From assembly GCF_024679095.1 (NCBI RefSeq), contig NC_066517.1, forward strand, positions 17,313,600-17,377,599: 64,000 nucleotides of DNA. Reading direction: 5' to 3'. Below, piece by piece: positions 32,320 through 44,603 of the stretch. Origin of the DNA: Eriocheir sinensis. Lineage: Eukaryota; Arthropoda; Malacostraca; Decapoda; Varunidae. Made by a program: the position numbers and the translations under genes. Each line of letters opens with the position of its first letter. Within the stretch, counting starts at the first letter, position 1. The notes beneath the pieces were generated by a model, which ran no database searches, was not told the DNA's origin, and saw only the letters and a list, made by a program, of their open reading frames with translations.

Positions 32320-34766
32320 ATGTCACTTGTTGGGGATGTTTTGGCTTCTATTAGTAAGTAGAAATCTAAGTTCTCTTTAAATTTGCCTTCCTTTTATTTT
32401 GGAAAGACATTGCTAATTATCTTGTGCTTTATGCACAATACAAATGATGGAAGAAAAAGGAAAAGTGAGATACCATTTGCACACCACCTTTATCTTTCCC
32501 ACAGGAAGGGGCGGGAGGGAGAAGGTGGGCAAGATAGGGCTGGAGGGGCAGATGGAGGAGCTTGTGAGGCAGGCAGAGGAGGCACGGGTGGGTGTCCTGC
32601 AGGCGCTGGGCTCACGCTATGTGGAGCTTACCTCTGCCATATCCGACACGGCCCTCCTCCAGCAGCGGGTCAGCTCCACCCTCCAGAACGTCACTGACCT
32701 CCACACCTCCATTGACCAGGATGTGAGTCATGTCATTAAGGTTCACATCACAAGCTCATGCCACCTGAGAGTTTGTGGAGGCATTTTATTTGATTTTTTT
32801 TCTAGTTAGGATGATCAGGGCACTTTATGATCTTACTTGAATCAAAGGTAAAGTCTGTCCATTTATCAAACATTATCAGTTAGTTTTCTTCTTTTCATTT
32901 CTTTAATTGTTTATTTAGCTTCCATTTGCAGAAGAATAACATTTAATGGGGTGAATATGCAACAAAGTCTGTACACAGTCATCAGCTTCCCTCCTCATAC
33001 CCAGATTATCAGTGGTGTGAAGGGCAGCGTGGGGGAGGTGGGCACTGTGGTGAGGCGGTGGAAGGAGGTACTGGGGAGTCTGGATGCTGCCAACATGCTC
33101 CTCTGCATCCACACCAACCTGGAGGATGCTGAGAAGGCAGAGTCCAACCACAGATTCCTGGAGGCTGCTGAACACTATGCTAAGGTGACAGATGCCTTGT
33201 TGAGGAAGTCTGCAGGCTTGGTTAAATGTTGTAAATATTTGATGCATGGAATAATGGATGACAATGATGATTAGAAGTTAATGACTATAGTGGATAGTAA
33301 ATGTGTTCATAAACTAGTGTGTATTTATTTGGAACAATACTTACCTTTGTATTTAAAAAAAATGAGATCTACTTGTAACAAAATATCTATTACAGGTTGA
33401 GACTCTCCTACTTGAGGCATCAGAGAAGGAGATTGAAGGTGAGCTGGATATTGTGAAGGCACTCAAGGAAGAACTTGTGATGGGGAGAACACAACTCATT
33501 TACTCCATCACTGAGGTGAGATAGTGGCTGGGCAGATGGCTTTGGTATTAACTTTATTGATTAATATTAATGTCTATCCATTTTGGATGTTTTAGTGAAG
33601 TTATGCAAAACTGCACACATTTTATTCTCTTCTGAACACATTTCTCTTATCTGTTAGTATATTGCTCCTTAACCTGGTTGCAGCGACAGGACAAATTTGT
33701 GGCTTTACCGTGTATCAGTGACGGGCCAAATTTTTGCCATGATATAAACCCCCCAAAATAGATGCTGCATAAACTAATCACAAATGTGTTGATATATATT
33801 ATGAAATGGTTTGTGTGCGTAATGATTTTTTCTCATTTTTCTCGCTTAGAGGGGCCTTTAAGAAGCATGATCCCCACAGCTACTGGGTTAAATCAGAAGA
33901 CAAAATAGAATAAAAAAACTAAAGAACCCTTATCTCACAGGTTTGGCAGGAAACTCTCACATGGGAGGAGGAACGACAAAGTAATGGAGGCTATTCAGTG
34001 TCCCTCTTGGTGCAGCCCATGACGAGCAACTTGAGTGGGAAGGATATACAGCAGATGTTGGGTGGACTCTTTGTGCTGGGGGAGCTACACCGCCAAGTCA
34101 CCACCTTCGGGAGGAACCTCATGAAGAACTTCTTTGAGTGAGGAAGCTGAGTGTGTGTTGAGGATGTAGGGAAGGCTGGATATAGTTTTGATGGTCAGAT
34201 AGGGTAAAATGAAGGGATGGAAATCAATGTGTTGGGAAGTACTGCAGAAGGGAAGAGGTAAGTAGACTGAGGAAGATATAATTAGAATGAAAATAGTAAT
34301 AGGTATGACATGCTAGAGAAGGACTTTTTTCTAAACTGCCCCACAAAAATTTGAAAAATAGTATTAGGTCATTTGAGTTCCAGTTATGTTGATACCTTGT
34401 GAAAACTTAATGGAGGCAGGAGAAGGAGTAAAGAGAAAATTTAGTATACGAAGAAACAGCTGGCATTCTCCTTACATGACATCCTTGTCTCCCTCAGGCC
34501 AATTGTCCAGCAAGGGGCGGAGGTGAAGGCAATGGAGCGCAGCGACGGGATGGTGGTGACGGTGACCTGTGGTGGGAAGGACAGTCCCGGCAAGTTTCCT
34601 GCCAACCTGGTGTTCTCGCAGCTCAAGAATGTGAGTGACCCGGCAGTATTTTCACACATACACACATGCATTATAGATAGTGCAGTGAGTAAAATATGTC
34701 TGTAATAAACTCTGTATATCTAAGTGCCACCACCATCTTTAATTTTTTGTTTCAATTGTTTGATAA

Positions 34767-34838
<72 letters not shown>

Positions 34839-37800
34839 GCAAAGAGAAGTAAAGTAATCTCATGATGTGTTTACAGTTATTTATGGTCCTGGACGAGAGT
34901 CTTCTGTCTGTGGTCATCTGCAGTAAAGGTGACCACACAACGACACTCATGCACATGTTGGGGAATCAGGTAGGCCTCGTACCTCTGCTTGATGCTGCTT
35001 GCCTCCTTAAACTGAATTTAATTACATAAGCTCTTGATCACCAGCAGAACTTCTCTTGGAGTCAATAGTTGCACTTTGTATTCTGTTGTGTTGGTGATGT
35101 ACTAGGGCCATAAGCATTTGATATTTTCCTTGAAATATTTTTACCATTTTAATGAATTTTCTCTTGTTTGAAATTCTGGTAATAGCTATGTTGAAATTTT
35201 GTAAATGTAAGTTGTTGATATGATTTTGGCCTGCATACTCAGGGGTTTGCATGTGAAGAAATTCCTTATTTATTTCTTTTTTACAGATTGGTGAAGAGCT
35301 CAAGCACCTCCTTATCAAGGACTGCATTGCTGATGCTGTTCCTTACAGCAGAGCAGAGTTGAGTAAGTTTGATGAGGTGAAAGCTGCTGCTGAGGAGTTC
35401 CAAAACTTTCTTGTTGAAAAAGGTAATTGAATTTTGATTTTGTTCCTATTTCAGTTGACTCACCTCTTAAATCATTTTACCTCTACAACTTTCTGGTTGT
35501 TATCCCTCCCTGATGGATGCCATGCAGATGTTAAACATCCAGAGTGATATTGCATTTTTCTGCTTTAATTAACTTTTATCAGAAGGCAAAGCTGATTTTT
35601 GGACACTACACATAATGCATGAACAATGAGGAAGCTCTTCATTGCTCTTAAGATAACTTTGTCTTCTACACTATACATTTATGATAATTTTCTGTATACT
35701 GTATCATATCCTATTTCATGATAATTAATGTATGTTGATGTAGTCCTAGTTTAATCTGAAAAATTCTTACATAATACCATCAGAGATTCTGTTTGAATGT
35801 ATGGAGGTAGTAGGGTCATAAGTTAGTGTAGGGATTGGCAACATTTTAGATGTTGTATGCTTAAGGCTAGAAGTCTCAGAGTTGATGTGTGAGGGTCATA
35901 CCTTCTGCATTTTGCAGGTTTTTTTAAGGCTGAAGACAAGTCCCTCATGGAGTATGCTGCCAATGTGGATGTGGTGTTCAGTAACAAGGCTTGTGCACAC
36001 ATCCTGGAGCGTGCACGGTCCCTCATGAAGCAGCCGCTGCACGTCACTGTCTCCATTACACCCCTCGAGCCCAGTGGACCACTCATCGTTCAGGTGACTT
36101 ACTGCCTCAGCTTGTTTTTAACTCCATAATGTAACAGTTCAGAGTATTTATTATGGTGAATTTGAATTAGCACCATAAGAATATGATATCTAACAAGTTT
36201 TGTAATTTTCTCATACACTGCTGCCATATTATGGATCTTGGGAGCTTACTGACCACCACCTTCTTCCCCTTCACAAAGTCTTTCAGCAAAGGAAGACTAC
36301 AGAAGGTACACTTGCTCACCAAATATAATGATGAAATTAGTTGTGTTTCAGCACTGTGTTGGAGACAATATGCTGTCTCTTTGTAATTATGCATTTAGAC
36401 TCACTGTTGCCATATATATTTTGTGACAGCATATAACTTCATGATCAAGAGTAGTGCTGGTCCTAGTTGTCTGGGGACCTCGAGGCAGGGTTACAATTGG
36501 GGCTTCTAATGTACCCTCTCCTGTATTTGCATGAGCTGTGTTACTGTACGACACATTAACAAACAGTGGATAGTGAAGTATCAAATAGCTTCTTAATTTT
36601 TATCAACAAGATAGATTTGGGGCCTCCAGAGACAAAGGGGTCCCAAGCAGTCTTTTAGCTAGAACTGGCCCTGAGCCTTAAGTTTTGATGATGTGTGTTA
36701 CTCTTCTCCTCCCAGGATGAGACAGGCAGGAAGCTGGCAGAAAGCACCATGCGGCTAGAGAAGCTCCTGGCTGCCAAATCCCTCAACATGCCCAAGTGCC
36801 AGATCAGGTGAGCAAAAGGCCAGTCAGGTCATAGTGCAACTGGCTTGTGAGGCTCAGCACTTTGGGATACACTGATGTGTTTGAGTTTGACCAAGGAAAG
36901 GTTTCATCCTAAAGCACATTGATTTGAAAACACTAGGAGGCCAGGCAGGGGCCCTTAGTCATGTTTTGAGTATCAAGCATGAAGTGGGTACATGCCAGGA
37001 TATATATAATTAGTCTTCCTGTCAGTTGTCCATGTTTTCTGAATACTTCTTTTATTAACTGAAATAAATCACTTGTATCCTTATTGATGAGTGGGGGTCA
37101 GGGTCACTTTGTATTCCTGCTTAAGTGTAAAGCATCCCTATCCTTGACAGCTCATCTGTGTGTGAGCTGGTGGAGCTGATCTACACTACCTTGGAGGAGG
37201 CGTGTTCCAGCTCCCCAGAGTATGCCGGCAGACTGCTCTACACTGTCCACAACATCCTGACCCTGTACTCCCGCGTAGTGCCCATCGCCCATGCCCATGA
37301 GCTGGCCACCCTTCCCCAGCAGGCAGGTACTGGACCAGGACCATAAATGCAGTTATAAATGTGATGATGAGTGAAAGAGAGAGAGCAGTTTTAAGTACCA
37401 GCTCTTGTACAATGTTCCATCTAAACACCCTCTTGTAGACTCCTTATGTTCAAGAAGGAAGAGAAAGGAGCCTCACTTCCTCCTTCATGTTGCCTCTCTA
37501 CACACCGCTGTTCTCTCCCTCAGCCATCGTGCACAACAACAGCATGTACCTGGCGCACCATGCGACTTTCCTTGGCCACCAGTACCGGCCCCGACTACCC
37601 CAGGCCTTGCGCTCCACCACCGTCACCACTCTTGACCAGGCCCATGAGCTGCGGAAAATGGCCGCCTCCATCTTCCTCAAGGCCATGCAGGGTCACCGAG
37701 CAGCTCTTATTGACACACTGCGGGAGTCTGTCTGTGAGTGTAGTACTTCTATTGCCTTCATCAGCAGTTGTTATTGAAAGTTGACCTTCATATGTTTTGT

Positions 37801-39122
37801 TCCCCTGTTCCTTCCTAGTTATGTACGAGTTAAATTCATACATATTTTTTGTTTTATTTAGTGTTATCATATTTTATTCTTCATTTGTTTTTGAAGTTAT
37901 TTATGAGTGTGTCGTGGTGCAGGTCTGGACAGCCTCGGGTGTGACGTCAGCCGAGCGGGGAAAGCGCAGCAGGGCATGAGGCAGGTCATCCACAAGCTGC
38001 AGCTCCTCCACCGGGTGTGGCAGAACGTATTGCCGCACGGCGTTTACATCAAGGCCATCAGTGAGGCTCAGGGACTGCCAGGGAGGGAGGGAAGACTTGA
38101 GGAATAATGAGTGATGGGAGTGCTCATTTGAGATCTTCATTGTCTATTTAAATAGGGAAAATGTGCCAATATTTTCATAACTTTGTAATAAGTGATTTAT
38201 ACTCTTTTATCATAGAGGAAATTTGTTGTGTGGATTATGTGATTAATGACAGACAAAAATGATAATTTGGTGTACAGTTGGTTGGCATTCCATAATGGTG
38301 GGTAACTATTGCTTAAAAGTCAAGGGAGTTTTTACATTGTACAATATCTATATCTGCTTTTGGTGAAGGCTATAGAGTTTCATGTGAGTTACCTATAATG
38401 TTATGTCCTTTGAATATAAGTTGAGTTCTTGCCCTCATTCCACACAGGTCGACTGGTGGGTTCAGTGGTGGAGGAAGTGGTGTCGCGAGTAGTGACTCTG
38501 GAGGACATCTCGGCAGACGCAGCGCTTGCCCTCATCACACTCCTCACCCTTCTCAAGGACTTTGTTCCCTCGCTCTTCAGGGTAAGTAATGACCTGTTGT
38601 TGTGTTTGCTCTTAATGGCATGTAGTTTGGTGCTCTCAGACATTTCTTAGCCTCCTACATAATATTATCATAAGTATTGCTGTCAATTTTGTACAGGCAA
38701 ACCTCTCTACAACTGAGTTTGTTAAGTAAATTTTGGAGGGGCAGTGTTTATCATCTCAGAACAGAGATAATAATAAGACATTGAATAGAACTGTCTATGA
38801 TAATAGTGGTCTCTATTTTCACTTCTCAGTGATGATATAGGTGAAAGACTAGAGTTTTTGATGACCAGCCTGTTGCACTCTTCAGGTTGAGGGAGAGGAA
38901 GACCCAGGCCCTGGGGAGGTGCTGCGCTGTGTCAGGCTGTGGGGGAAGTTCTCTGAGCTCATAGTTGTCCTTGGTGCAAGTCTACAAGACATTGAAAACC
39001 GGTGGGCGCAGGGCAAAGGTCCTCTGGCTCATGAGTTTACCCCGGACGAGGCCAAGCAGCTGGTGCGCGCCCTCTTCCAGAACACCGACCGTCGCGCCAA
39101 AGTTCTGGCCCGCATCAAGTAG
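32320..39122 (+). CDS. ZW10: kinetochore / vesicle-tethering protein ZW10
   Basis: Subunit of the Rod-Zw10-Zwilch kinetochore checkpoint complex and of the NRZ ER-Golgi tether. Coding exons: 32320-32353, 32505-32722, 33005-33184, 33396-33515, 33941-34137, 34498-34630, 34877-34969, 35287-35422, 35918-36093, 36716-36807, 37151-37326, 37524-37733, 37923-38060, 38448-38581, 38886-39122. All junctions are GT-AG and in phase; 757 aa (human 779). Exon 1 (MSLVGDVLASI) matches the family's short N-terminal exon in position but is the least certain. Strong family blocks: HTNLEDAEKAESNHRFLEAA, ETLTWEEER, LLYTVHNILTLYSRVVPIAH, AIVHNNSMYLAHHATFLGHQ and the C-terminal DIENRWAQGKGPLAHEF then ALFQNTDRRAKVLARIK. 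The N-terminal third is helical/coiled-coil-like. No truncation is seen. Convergent with RPL12. Confidence 0.96.
33669..33891 (-). mobile_element. piggyBac-like MITE, copy 3 (ZW10 intron 4)
   Basis: TTAA-flanked, in the opposite orientation to copies 1 and 2, with ends CCTGGTTGCAGCG and GCTACTGGG. It shares the internal duplication with copy 1 (GACGGGCCAAATTT) but is more diverged. Confidence 0.78.
34770..34838. repeat. poly-T plus (GT)n in ZW10 intron 6
   Basis: About 35 T residues are followed directly by about 17 GT units, 38 bp before the exon 7 acceptor, where they may act as an extended pyrimidine tract. Confidence 0.9.
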
Positions 39123-39345
39123 ACTCTCGGCACCTGCTGAGTCTTGAGTACTCCTCCTTACCTGTCTATCCTGTAATATGATCTGCTTCTTTTTTATATA
39201 GTTTTGAAAATACAGTTGCATTTCAAGTAATTTTCAGAACTTTTATCCCTTGAAAGTTGGAGTCTTTCATTTTTTAGTTGGTCAAGTGGTCAAGGTTGAG
39301 GACAGAGGTTGTCCATTTTGGCTTTGGACAGTTGACTATCATATA

Positions 39346-40203
39346 GAGTCAAACCTCGGTTTGTGAGTGCCTTAGTTTATGTGTGTTTTGATTTACGAGC
39401 AAAAAAATCCCCCATAAAATGCCTTGGTTTACAAGCGGTGACTTGGTTTACGAGCATCCCCAGGTGGGGACATGGGCTATATGGAGGCCATCATGGTCAA
39501 GTGCGTACGGCCTCAATAGACCGACTATCAGCTTGCGTCAGCCTAGCTGACCAAGTCGGTCTTCCAACGAGGACTGGCGTGTCTCTGTACAAGTTGAAGA
39601 CGTTAGCATGGGTTCCCTTTGTTTGCTGCTAGATGAGAGTGCTCAAAGCAGAAAACAATGGGAATGGACGTGACTGACTTCCATTCACCCCCCCATCTCG
39701 GACGATACCACACAACCACACCCATACAACAAACAGCTACATGCCGCATGTCACCAGAACCGTGTGAATTGTGTCTTGCCTAGTTGTCTGTCATAACCTA
39801 CGAGTGATGGTGAGAATAATATGCTAATTATGATATCAGAAACTGTGCATCATCAGTATGTATAAGGATGTATTTCTCACAACACCAGCCCGACCGCCAT
39901 TTTCATTGCTTTATTCAAGGACACTTGTCAATTTAAGCACTACAGGTTACACCAAAAATATATCAATTTCGGGAAACTGTACATCGTCAATATTCTTTAA
40001 CTGTACATATTTCTGAGCATTTTAAGAATTTTTTTTTCCAGAATTATTGTCTCAAAGTTTGGGGTGCGCATTATACGCCGCAGCGCGTTATACGCCCCGA
40101 AATACGGTAATTTAAATGAAGAAATTCGTATTGGTTTATGAGTGTTTTGGTGTGCGAGCAATATTTCTGAATGAATTAAACTCGTAAACCGAGGTTTGAC
40201 TGT
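39346..40203. mobile_element. pogo/Tigger-like non-autonomous element (possibly nested)
   Basis: The ends are inverted repeats: GAGTCAAACCTCGGTTTGTG on the left and AAACCGAGGTTTGACTG on the right, each next to TA, as in pogo/Tigger-type DNA transposons. A sub-terminal GCATTATACGCCGCAGCG then GTTATACGCCCCGAAATACG (about 40,068-40,108) looks like the end of a second, different element, so insertion of one into another is likely. No intact transposase frame. Confidence 0.65.
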
Positions 40204-41625
40204 ACCTCAGAATGTGTTTGGACCTCAGGTAGCTTACAGACATTTTTTTTTCCTCTACAGATATTTTGTGCCTTTCATAAAACTGTGATAAATGTGAAAT
40301 AGCAAATAAGACTACATTAGTGACTTTCTTATGTAATAAACATCTGTTTAGTAGTGCTATTTTGCTTTTTATCTAGTGTTTCAAGGGATGAATGTGATCT
40401 GACAGTGTGAGTATTTCCCTATGCCATGAGGCCCTGTTCTCCACTGTACATATTAAGGAATGTTGAATTGGAGAAATCAATGGGCAACACTGCACGATAG
40501 GACTGAAGGGTAAAAGGATCAGGAGGAAGATGCAGTTGATACTGTAGTTCTTTTTATTGACTATAACTCCCTGAAAATAGAAGAATGTAAGTGTAAGTAC
40601 CTCAGAGAATGAGGGAAACAAAGGGATGACTAAGAGTAATCCCTCATTGATTTGTTGTCGAGGTTTTCTCCCCGTGGCAAAGAGTGACTGGCCCTCAGCT
40701 AACTAACTGGCTACAGGCCTTGGGGAAGCCTCAAAAGATATCATGTTTTGCTTCTATATATTTGCTATATATATCTATATATATTTGCTTGTATATATTC
40801 CAAAACTACTTCAGGCTGTCTATATCTGTCAAATCTTTCATCTGGACATTTTGTGGTAGGATGATGAGAAATACTTTAATCCTCCACAGTAGCAGTGCCA
40901 AGGGGGGCTTTGAGGAGCTTAAGCTTCCCCAAACATTCTGTCAGCCTTCCCTTATCTTCACCATTAATTTGGAAACATTATCTAGATCTTATTTGAAACT
41001 GTAATATCTATGAGTCAGCGAGGGCTTCAACAGTCCATAAAGTTGCCCTGAATGGGTGGATGGGATGCCAACCCCAACCTGATTACTCCCTACTGCCATG
41101 GGTGTGCTGGGCCAGAGGAACCTTCACTTGTAGATTACAAATATTCATATATTTGTTGCAGCACCTTTCCACATTCAAGAACATGGCTCTCTTATTCATT
41201 TGACCCTCTGAAGGTGTATATTTGTACTGGATGGCTCACACAAACAAAAGGCTTCTCTTTTGCTGGTAGATCCAGTATCAATGAGTTGTTAAATTCAAGA
41301 TTAAAAGTTACATATTTAATACTTAATAATTTACCTGAAAATTAAGGACAGACTTAATCTAAGTACCACAAGTACTTATGGAGAAGTACGTATTTAAATA
41401 TTTTTGAATGACTAAAGCCAAGGTTAGGGGAAGAATTTTACAGAGACTGCTTTTCAAGGGCATTAAACTTATTCTTCAGGTTAACATATAGCTTTAGGGG
41501 TCAACTTCTACATTCGATTGAATTTTGCATAAGTGAATGCTGTAAGTGCTTCCTCATCACTGGTGTCGGTTACCAGGCCCAGCACACGCCACCTGACAGT
41601 AAGGTTACCTGTCAGCACCAAGTTG
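40204..41625. other. intergenic between convergent ZW10 and RPL12
   Basis: 3' regions of both genes. There is a TATATA-rich patch near 40,755-40,800. No other gene recognised. Confidence 0.5.
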
Positions 41626-44560
41626 CTACTCGTCAGGCACTTCCATCTCTCCATTCTCCACTGCCTGCTGTACTTCCAGGGGGCTCTGTCCCTCAATGGA
41701 GCAACCAACACTGTTTGCAGTGCCCAGGATCTCTTTGACAGTGCCCGTCAGGGTCCTGGCCATGGAGCGTGGCCTCATGATGCGTGCGATGTTGATCACT
41801 TCCTCAAAGCTCACGTTGCCGTTGTGCTTGACGTGCTTCACCTTGAGGCAGGAATGAGAGGCTTGAATGTGTGGACTTACTGAGTTGTAGTGTACAGGCC
41901 CTGATCTATGCTTGTAGTGTCCTGTCTCCATACCAACATATTCCAGCATTTTTTAAATTTATGAGCACAACTGTCATTACTTCTCTAATCCATTACAAAC
42001 ATCTATGCTTTTGTGAAGAAAACTGCATATTAATAGCAATCCAGCCCACACACAGTAAAAAAAGGGAGTATGAATGGAATCGGTGCTTTTAGTGAAACAG
42101 GATGGGGTACACTTAACCTGATGGAGGTAGAGAACATTGGAAAATTCTTTGGTCCTTCAGTGAACTGGTAATGGTGGATGATAAGGATTTGGCATAAAAA
42201 AGTGAAAAATGACCATGAAGATACCAACCTAGTGCAGGGTTTGTGCACAGGAAAGGTAGGTGCATGACAATGTGGGATGACTTGATTGCGGGGAAGGGGT
42301 TTGGGGGGGAGTGCATAATTCCTCACCTTCTTCCTGTCCCTGTGCGGCTCCTTGAGGGCGCGGATGAGCAGGGCCGCGGCCGTGGGTACCACCTCCACCT
42401 GCGCCTGACGGTTCTGGATGGTCAGCTTCACGGTCACCTGGACAGATGGTTAATAGCTGTTATAGTATACACATGTTCGTAGCGGAGTAATTCATTGCAG
42501 GAGTTAATTAGTGGCTGTTAGTATACACATGTTCGTAGCGGAGTAATTCATTGCAGGAGTTAATTAGTAGCTGTTAGTATACACATGTTCGTAGCGGAGT
42601 AATTCATTGTAGGAGTTTAAATTTATTGATTCCCTATTAAAGTTGATGGCATAATAATGGGAATCACTTGCCTTTTTGTACGTAGAGAGGTGCTATATAC
42701 GTTCACTCAGCTGATGTGCTTTCATCGATATTCAGGTTAATGAGATAGAGCCAGATGGAAAATACATAATTATCGTTAAGGTGAAAGTTTAGGTGCGATT
42801 AAAAGATCATCGTAGGCCTTTAACAATGCCCCACAGTTTCATAGCGATCGAATAATCCCAGCCCATCGCAAGATTACTATATACCTATATAAATGCAGGC
42901 AAATGTCAATCCTAACCTTTCAAGTGAACTGTTTTTGCTGAATAATCATAAGCCAGCTACTTTAACAACCGAACTGAATACATATCATTGGGTAGTCAAA
43001 GGGTTGTTGTGGGCGTGACCTTACAGACGAAATAATAAGAAATCAGTCTTAATTGGAAAACATACCCTGCCCTAAAATTATGTTGATATAGTTTTTTTTC
43101 AGGAAAGGAAGCTGCTTAAGGGGAAAAAAAAGTTCTAATGAGAAAAAAGCCTGCTAAACAGTCCCTATGAAAAATTCAGAATAGTGGTCAAAAGAGAGGT
43201 CAATTTCGGGCGGAGGTGTCACGATACACTCCTCGAAATCTACTTTAATGTATGGCCCATTAAAAAAATGACAAACTATTTAAAAATATGGCAACAGAGG
43301 GCGCCGCAATAAGACAGTTTCATGATGTAGTGGCCGCTGGAAGGAAGGTGGTCGCAGGAGCCCACCTTGAGGCCTTTCCAGGCGGTGGTGGCCTTGCAGA
43401 TGTCCTCGCCGACCTTCTTGGGGGACAGCCCGAGGGGACCCACTTTAGGAGCCAGGGAGGAAGTGGCACCCACCTCACCACCCACGGCACGCAACTTGAC
43501 TGCGAAAAGGAGAAAAAGGTAAGTGGCCATTATTTACCCCTTCCATCTTTATTTCTGTGATTGATAGATTGTTCTTTATACTTGATTTAGTGTGATTTAC
43601 GTTTATTTTCGGCATCATCTAACCATTAAACAAGCTAATGATGGTAAACTGGCCCGCGGTGTTCTAATGTTATTGGTGGGCCTCTCGATCGTCATAAGAT
43701 TTGTCTTCTCTTCGGATTAACTTCCTCTTACATGGGAAAGAGCGGATTCATGCCAAAGACCGATCTCGCTTTACATTGTTAAGATATAATTGATAAATTT
43801 TATTCCAAAGTAGATGCAAGTAGCCTATATGTCTATTATTCTTCGTCTCTTCATCCTGTCTCATGAGAAACTGTGTGTGTATATTCCAGGTAGCACAATG
43901 TAATGATTCAGGTGAAGCATTGCCATTCGAATTGATATAGCAGGCGAAGTGTTTGTAGATAAAGAGGTGTGTTCAAAAACAGCGTTACGCCTAAGCAGGG
44001 GGGGGGGGGGCTACGGTGAAGTGTTATGAGTGTGGCAGGGTGGGGGGGGGGGCATGGCACTCATATTTCCTTTTCTTTGTCCCCGATGATGGAAAAAGGT
44101 GAACGGGATTATTGACTATAAAATAATTAAGAAAAAAATATAGGTAGTAGTTTGATGGCATTAGGCCAGTTATATTATTGTTTTTGAAAAAAAGGTAAAC
44201 CTTTTTGATAGGTAAAGTTGGGAGCACACGCCATTAGTCGCGCGTGGCCGCCGTGCTCATCTCCGTTGCATTGGCCCGTGAGCCTGTGGCGGGTAACAAC
44301 TCATTACCCCGGGACCCAAAGCAGGTGTGACATATGGGTTACCACAGTTTACCTTTACCAGGAGCCTGATAGGGAGTGTGAACAGTTGGTTGAGCTGTGC
44401 GCCAACCGCTCCAGTCGGGATCCGAACCCTGACCGCGGATTCGCCGTGTTTATAGGTAATGTGACGAGATGGGTGTTGTGTGCCCTTGCCCATACCTGTT
44501 GTTTTGGGGGATTATTCACAAATATTAATTTTGCAGAGTAGCCTATTTATATTTCAGTCT

Positions 44561-44603
<43 letters not shown>

